A stretch of DNA of 64,000 nt, taken from NCBI RefSeq assembly GCF_003590645.1, contig NZ_CP031834.1:3534501-3598500 (forward strand). The letters are read 5' to 3'. Source of the DNA: Mesorhizobium sp. DCY119 (GTDB lineage: Bacteria > Pseudomonadota > Alphaproteobacteria > Rhizobiales > Rhizobiaceae). Under the pieces are notes generated by a model that worked only from the letters and a program-made list of their open reading frames with translations, had not been told where the DNA came from and made no database searches. Made by a program: the position numbers and the translations under genes. This document shows, piece after piece, positions 59,318 through 64,000 of this stretch (positions are counted from its first letter, which is position 1; every line of letters begins with the position of its first letter).

Positions 59318-61621
59318 TTAGCCGATGCTTTCCTGAATTGTTGCCCAGATACGCGCAGGCGTTGCCGGCATCTCGATATGACCGATGCCGTAAGCCCGGT
59401 AAAGGGCATCTGCAACGGCATTGAGTGCGGCAGGCGTTGAGCCAATGGTGCCAGCCTCGCCCGCGCCCTTGATGCCGAGCGCATTTGTGGTCGAGGGCAC
59501 GTTGCGGGTCTCAAAATGGAAGGACGGCACGTCGTCGGCGCGCGGCACGGCATAGTCCATGAAGCTCGCGGTGAGCAGCTGGCCGTCCTCGCCATAGACA
59601 GTGTTCTCGGTCAGCGCCTGGCCGATGCCCTGAACCACGCCGCCATGGACCTGGCCGGCAAGCAGGATCGGGTTCACCGTCACGCCGAAATCGTCGACGA
59701 TGGTGTAGCCGACGATTTCCGTCGCACCCGTTTCGGGATCGATCTCGACCTCGCAGATATGCGTGCCGTTGGGATAGGTGCACTCGTCCTGAAGGAACTC
59801 GCCGAAACCCTTGAGATCGTCAGGTTTCTTGGCCGCCTTGGCTATGGCGGAAAAATCAATCGCGCGATCGGTGCCGACGATGCGAGCGACGCCGTCGGAA
59901 AGCTCGATGTCTCCGGCAGAAGCTTCCAGCTCATCTGCCGCGATGCGCTTGATCTTTTCGGCCAGATCCTCACCCGCACGTGCGGCCGATACGCCCCCGA
60001 GCGGAATGGAGCGCGAGCCGCCGGTGCCGCCGCCTGCCTTCAACTCGTCGGTATCGCCCTGCCGAACATGGATCTTGTCGATGTCGAGGTTCAGCTTCTC
60101 GGAGATGAACTGAGCGTAGGCTGTGGCATGGCCCTGCCCGTTGGTCTGGGTGCCGATCTTCAGCGTCACCGTGCCGTCGCGGTTCAGTTCTACGAAAGCC
60201 GGTTCCGAGCCCGGAAAGGCGCAAGCCTCGATATAGGTCGCCATGCCGATGCCGCGGACCTTGCCGTTCGCCTTCGACTGATCGAGGCGTTTGGGGAAAG
60301 TCTTCCACCCGGCTCGCTCGATCGCGGCATTCATATGGCCTTCGAACTCGCCGGTGTCGTAAAGCCTGCCAGTCGCCGTGCGGTAAGGCATCTGCTCGGG
60401 GCGGATGAAGTTGCGCCGGCGGATTTCATCGGAAGAAAGGCCCATTTCGTTTGCGCAAACGGACACCAGCTTTTCCAGAAGGAACGCGGCTTCCGGCCTG
60501 CCGGCGCCGCGATAGGCATCCACCGGACAGGTGTTGGTGTAGAGCCCGGTCACCGACACATTGAGCGCCTCGATATCATATACGCCGGTCGACATGGTGA
60601 TGCCGACATAGGGAATGAACGGGCCGTATTGCGAAATGTAGGCGCCGATATTGGCCAGCAGATTGACGCGTAGGCCAAGGAAACGGCCATCCTTGTCCAT
60701 CGCCATTTCGGCGGTCACGACATTGTCGCGCCCTTGCGCGTCGGTCAGGAAATGCTCCGTGCGGTCGCCGGCCCATTTGACCGGGCGGCCAAGCCGCTTT
60801 GCCGCTTCCAGCACCAACGCATGCTCGCGGTAGACGAAACTCTTCGGGCCAAAGCCGCCGCCGACATCCGGAGTGATGACGCGCAGCTGGCTCTTTTCTA
60901 TGCCGAAGAGGTTCGCAAGGATGTACTGCATCGAATGCACGCCCTGCGAGCCAGTGGTCAGCACGAAGCGGTTTTCATCCGCCTTCCACTCGCCGATGGC
61001 AGAGCGCGGCTCCATGTAGTTGCAGACGAGGCGGTTGTTGACGAAGTCGATGCGCGTAACCTTTGCCGCCTTGGCGAAAGCCGCATCGCTCTTGGCCTTG
61101 TCACCCATGTGATAGCTGAAGGCCCGGTTGGAGCCGAGTTCCGGCCACACCAGCGGCGTTTCAGGATCGAGCGCGGTCGCGGTCGCGCCGGCGGCGTTCT
61201 CGCTGTCATAGTCGATCTCGATCAGTTCGGCCGCGTCCTGCGCCAGTGCCCGGCTGTCGGCCACCACGAAAGCCACGGCATCGCCGACATAGTTGACCCG
61301 GTCGCGGCAAAGGATCGGGATATCGCGGGTCGGCGCACGCGTGCCGTCCGGCTGCGGCTGCATGACGCCGGACTTGAGGTCGCCGAGATGGGCAAGGTCG
61401 GCTCCGGTAAGCACCAGATGCACGCCAGGTGCCGATTTCGCCGCTTCCACCGTTGTTATGTTGAACGCCGCCTTGGCCGTGGGCGACCGCAGCACGTAGC
61501 CATGCAGCAGGCCCTCCGGCACGATGTCGTCGGTGTAACGACCTGCCCCGGTGATGAAAGCCCGGTCTTCGACGCGCAAGACAGATGCGCCCATCCCGAA
61601 TTTCGGAGTGACGACGGTCAT
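59318..61621 (-). CDS. Orphan form-II CoxL-like molybdopterin subunit (xanthine oxidase family)
   Basis: The 767-aa large subunit of a xanthine oxidase/aerobic CO dehydrogenase family enzyme. Domain a is at 1-160 (GRYTDDIVPEGLLHGYVLRS) and the molybdenum-binding domain is at about 170-767. The signature DAYRGAGRPEA is the form-II type (AYRGAGR), not the CO-specific AYRCSFR. The catalytic Glu lies in GIKGAGEAGTIG near residue 735 and Mo-binding loops such as GGGFGPKSFVYREHA and GTQTNGQGHAT are present. No FAD or 2Fe-2S partner subunit is adjacent, so partners must lie elsewhere. The chosen start MTVVTPKFG follows a long spurious in-frame extension. Confidence 0.9.
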   Translation of the reverse strand: MTVVTPKFGMGASVLRVEDRAFITGAGRYTDDIVPEGLLHGYVLRSPTAKAAFNITTVEAAKSAPGVHLVLTGADLAHLGDLKSGVMQPQPDGTRAPTRDIPILCRDRVNYVGDAVAFVVADSRALAQDAAELIEIDYDSENAAGATATALDPETPLVWPELGSNRAFSYHMGDKAKSDAAFAKAAKVTRIDFVNNRLVCNYMEPRSAIGEWKADENRFVLTTGSQGVHSMQYILANLFGIEKSQLRVITPDVGGGFGPKSFVYREHALVLEAAKRLGRPVKWAGDRTEHFLTDAQGRDNVVTAEMAMDKDGRFLGLRVNLLANIGAYISQYGPFIPYVGITMSTGVYDIEALNVSVTGLYTNTCPVDAYRGAGRPEAAFLLEKLVSVCANEMGLSSDEIRRRNFIRPEQMPYRTATGRLYDTGEFEGHMNAAIERAGWKTFPKRLDQSKANGKVRGIGMATYIEACAFPGSEPAFVELNRDGTVTLKIGTQTNGQGHATAYAQFISEKLNLDIDKIHVRQGDTDELKAGGGTGGSRSIPLGGVSAARAGEDLAEKIKRIAADELEASAGDIELSDGVARIVGTDRAIDFSAIAKAAKKPDDLKGFGEFLQDECTYPNGTHICEVEIDPETGATEIVGYTIVDDFGVTVNPILLAGQVHGGVVQGIGQALTENTVYGEDGQLLTASFMDYAVPRADDVPSFHFETRNVPSTTNALGIKGAGEAGTIGSTPAALNAVADALYRAYGIGHIEMPATPARIWATIQESIG

Positions 61622-61785
61622 GATTGCCCCGCAATGTTCGGTGGAGAATGTCGGCCTGAAATAGGTTCCCTCATAGTTTTGTCGAGGGGACCTTTCGTGT
61701 AAAGAGCACAACCTTCATTTTTTTGGCCAGCTTTGGCCGTTCAATTCTCCCGGAACGCCGGAATTTCGACAGGAAAGTCAACGAA

Positions 61786-64000
61786 ATGCGCACAGATACC
61801 GGCCAGGTCTTCCGGCTCGAGGACTACCGCCCGAGTGATTATCACATTCCGCTGACCGACCTTACCTTCAGGCTGTCGCCCGACAGCACCCGCGTAATTT
61901 CGGAACTGACGATCGAACGTCGCGATGGCGTTTCCGGCACGCCGCCGCTTGTTCTCGATGGCGATGGGCTTGTTCTCAAGCGCGTCGAGCTCGATGGAAA
62001 GGCGCTCGCGCCGTCGGGCTATCAGGCCACACCGGAAAGTCTTTTGATCGCCAATCCGCCGGCGGCCAAGCGGTTCCGGCTTGTGGTCGAAACCGAGATA
62101 GCACCATCTCAGAACCAGGCGTTGATGGGCCTCTATCGCTCGAACAGCGTCTATTGCACGCAGTGCGAGGCCGAAGGCTTTCGCCGCATCACCTATTTCC
62201 TCGACCGCCCCGACATTCTTTCGGTTTACACCGTGCGCATCGAAGCGAAACGAGATGAAGCGCCGCTGCTTCTGGCGAACGGCAATCCCGGCGAACGGGG
62301 CGACCTCGGTGACGGCTGGCACTTTGCCGTCTGGCACGACCCCTTCCCCAAGCCGTCTTATCTGTTTGCGCTGGTTGCCGGCGATCTCGGCCTCGTCAGC
62401 GACAGCTTTGTCACCGCGTCCGGCCGTGAGGTCGCACTCGGCATCTATGTCGAGCACGGCAAGGAAAGGCTTGCTGCCTATGCGATGGACTCGCTCAAGC
62501 GCTCGATGCGCTGGGACGAGGAGGTGTTCGGGCGGGAATATGATCTCGATGTATTCAACATCGTTGCCGTGTCCGACTTCAACATGGGCGCGATGGAAAA
62601 CAAGGGCCTCAACGTCTTCAACGACAAATACGTCCTTGCCGACGAGGAAACGGCAACCGACGTCGACTTCGCCAATATCGAAGCGATTATCGCGCATGAG
62701 TATTTCCACAATTGGACAGGAAACAGAATCACTTGCCGCGACTGGTTCCAGCTTTGCCTCAAGGAAGGCCTGACCGTCTACCGCGACCATGAATTCTCGG
62801 CGGACCAGCGTTCGCGCGCGGTCAAGCGCATTGCGGAAGTGCGCACGCTGAGAGCGCACCAGTTTCCGGAGGACCAGGGTCCGCTGGCGCATCCCGTGCG
62901 ACCGCGCCGCTACCGCGAGATCAACAACTTCTACACGGCAACCGTCTACGAGAAGGGGTCGGAGGTCGTGCGGATGATCCGCACCATCCTCGGCGCGGAT
63001 ATGTTCCGCAAAGGCACGGACCTCTATTTCGAGCGCCATGACGGCGATGCCGCTACGATCGAGGATTTCCTGCAGGTCTTCGAGGATGTTTCCGGCCGCG
63101 ACCTGTCGCAATTCTCGCTCTGGTATCATCAGGCGGGCACGCCGAACGTGACGGTCGCTGCATCGCATAATGCGGCAGCCGCCGAGTTCACGCTTGAGAT
63201 CGAGCAGTCAGTGCCGCCGACACCTTCGGAAAGCCGCAAGCGGCTGATGCATATTCCCCTTGCTTTCGGGCTGGTCGGGAAGGACGGCAAGGATATAGCC
63301 TATACCGCGGTCGATGGCGCGAGCGTCGAGGATGGCGTGCTCCATCTGCGCAAGCGCCGGCATGTCGTGACGTTCTCGGGCGTTGTCGAGCGGCCGGCAG
63401 TCTCGCTCAATCGCGGCTTCTCAGCACCGATCACCCTCTCAATAGAGCAGAAGCCGGAAGACCAGATGTTCCTGGCGCGGCACGACGGCGATGCCTTCTC
63501 GCGCTGGCAGGCCTTCAACACCTTGCTTACGGACGCGCTTATTACCGCGACCCGTGGCACACTCGGCGGCAAGAAGCCCGCATTTGCGCGGGAACTTATA
63601 GAACTGGCCGGCACGATTGCCGGTGATGAAACGCTTGAGCATGCATTCCGCGCACTGGCGGTCAGCCTGCCGGGCGAAGCCGACATTGCCCGCGAGATCG
63701 GCGCGAATATCGATCCCGACGCGATCTACGCGGCGCGCGAAGCACTTGTTGGCGCCATCGCCAAGACGAACCAGAGTCATTTCAAGGCGCTATACGAGAA
63801 ACTTGGCGCTTCAGGTTCATTCAGCCCCGATGCAGCCAGCGGCGGACGCCGGGCGCTGCGCAACGTGCTGCTAGACTATCTCTCCGTTCTGCCGAAGGGT
63901 ACGACGCTTGCAGCAGATCACTTCACTGCCGCCACCAACATGACGGATCGTGCCGCAGCGCTGATGGTGCTGGCGCATCGCCATACGAAGTCGGCGGAAG
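61786..64000 (+). CDS. pepN: Aminopeptidase N (partial, runs off window)
   Basis: An M1 zinc aminopeptidase, 738 codons visible, C-terminus outside the window. It starts MRTDTGQVFRLEDYRPSDYH. The exopeptidase motif GAMEN is at residues 268-272, the zinc motif HEYFHNWTGNRITCRDWFQL starts at 304 and the third ligand Glu is in LKEGLTVYRDHEF. Substrate-positioning NNFYTATVYEKGSEVVRMI is present. E. coli PepN is about 870 aa, so about 130 residues are missing. It divides from the CoxL-like gene by 165 bp. Confidence 0.95.
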   Translation, partial: MRTDTGQVFRLEDYRPSDYHIPLTDLTFRLSPDSTRVISELTIERRDGVSGTPPLVLDGDGLVLKRVELDGKALAPSGYQATPESLLIANPPAAKRFRLVVETEIAPSQNQALMGLYRSNSVYCTQCEAEGFRRITYFLDRPDILSVYTVRIEAKRDEAPLLLANGNPGERGDLGDGWHFAVWHDPFPKPSYLFALVAGDLGLVSDSFVTASGREVALGIYVEHGKERLAAYAMDSLKRSMRWDEEVFGREYDLDVFNIVAVSDFNMGAMENKGLNVFNDKYVLADEETATDVDFANIEAIIAHEYFHNWTGNRITCRDWFQLCLKEGLTVYRDHEFSADQRSRAVKRIAEVRTLRAHQFPEDQGPLAHPVRPRRYREINNFYTATVYEKGSEVVRMIRTILGADMFRKGTDLYFERHDGDAATIEDFLQVFEDVSGRDLSQFSLWYHQAGTPNVTVAASHNAAAAEFTLEIEQSVPPTPSESRKRLMHIPLAFGLVGKDGKDIAYTAVDGASVEDGVLHLRKRRHVVTFSGVVERPAVSLNRGFSAPITLSIEQKPEDQMFLARHDGDAFSRWQAFNTLLTDALITATRGTLGGKKPAFARELIELAGTIAGDETLEHAFRALAVSLPGEADIAREIGANIDPDAIYAAREALVGAIAKTNQSHFKALYEKLGASGSFSPDAASGGRRALRNVLLDYLSVLPKGTTLAADHFTAATNMTDRAAALMVLAHRHTKSAE

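Noticed and set aside
1-64000. CRISPR array
   Set aside because: I saw no regularly spaced direct repeats with unique spacers.
1-64000. Complete insertion sequence with transposase
   Set aside because: No transposase-like reading frame or IS ends were found; mobile features are limited to recombinases and palindromic repeats.

Overview
The window is alphaproteobacterial and most likely from the Hyphomicrobiales (Rhizobiales), near the Brucella/Phyllobacterium/Mesorhizobium group. The evidence is the GC-rich coding sequence, Omp2-type porins of the alphaproteobacterial Porin_2 family, a rhizobial glp glycerol ABC operon, Rhizobiales palindromic repeats, and a Brucella-like order pyrE-rsh-rpoZ-NYN-UDG-smpB-dapA-slt-porins. 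Family names come from reading the translations; no database search was run.

Layout. 1-9.5 kb holds housekeeping genes: pyrE (partial), rsh, rpoZ, an NYN-domain protein coupled to a family-5-like uracil-DNA glycosylase, smpB, dapA, a soluble lytic transglycosylase and an alpha/beta hydrolase. 9.6-15.2 kb holds three paralogous porins around a tRNA-Ser(GCU), followed by a solitary tyrosine recombinase. 15.5-22.2 kb holds a small secreted protein, a TetR regulator divergent from an RND efflux pair with a perfect palindrome between them, and a HisC-like aminotransferase. 22.3-28.8 kb is the glycerol ABC operon glpSTPQ-x-UV on the minus strand, with a GlpR-like operator upstream. 29.1-35.8 kb is a leucine-catabolism block: TetR, isovaleryl-CoA dehydrogenase, and both methylcrotonyl-CoA carboxylase subunits, with two unrelated small genes between them. 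The biotin subunit carries an in-frame palindromic repeat. 35.9-47.7 kb holds an AT-rich orphan gene, a LivK-like binding protein, several small or secreted proteins, a GST, AMP nucleosidase, ETF-ubiquinone oxidoreductase (the electron acceptor for isovaleryl-CoA dehydrogenase), a family-4-like uracil-DNA glycosylase and a membrane protein.

47,767-57,500 is a compact 9.7-kb integrated element bounded by a perfect 17-bp direct repeat. It has an integrase, a leftward module (RepA-like ATPase, HTH protein, small proteins) and a rightward, tightly overlapping operon. That operon encodes a degenerate resolvase-HTH fusion and long Gly/Ala-rich proteins resembling phage ejection or internal virion proteins. 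I see no terminase, portal, capsid or lysis gene, so it looks like a phage satellite rather than a prophage. It is the best candidate for an undescribed system here. Its attachment site lies in the intergenic palindrome between a membrane protein gene and a divergent XRE regulator.

57.5-64 kb returns to chromosome: the XRE regulator, an EamA transporter, an orphan form-II CoxL-like molybdoenzyme subunit and pepN (partial).
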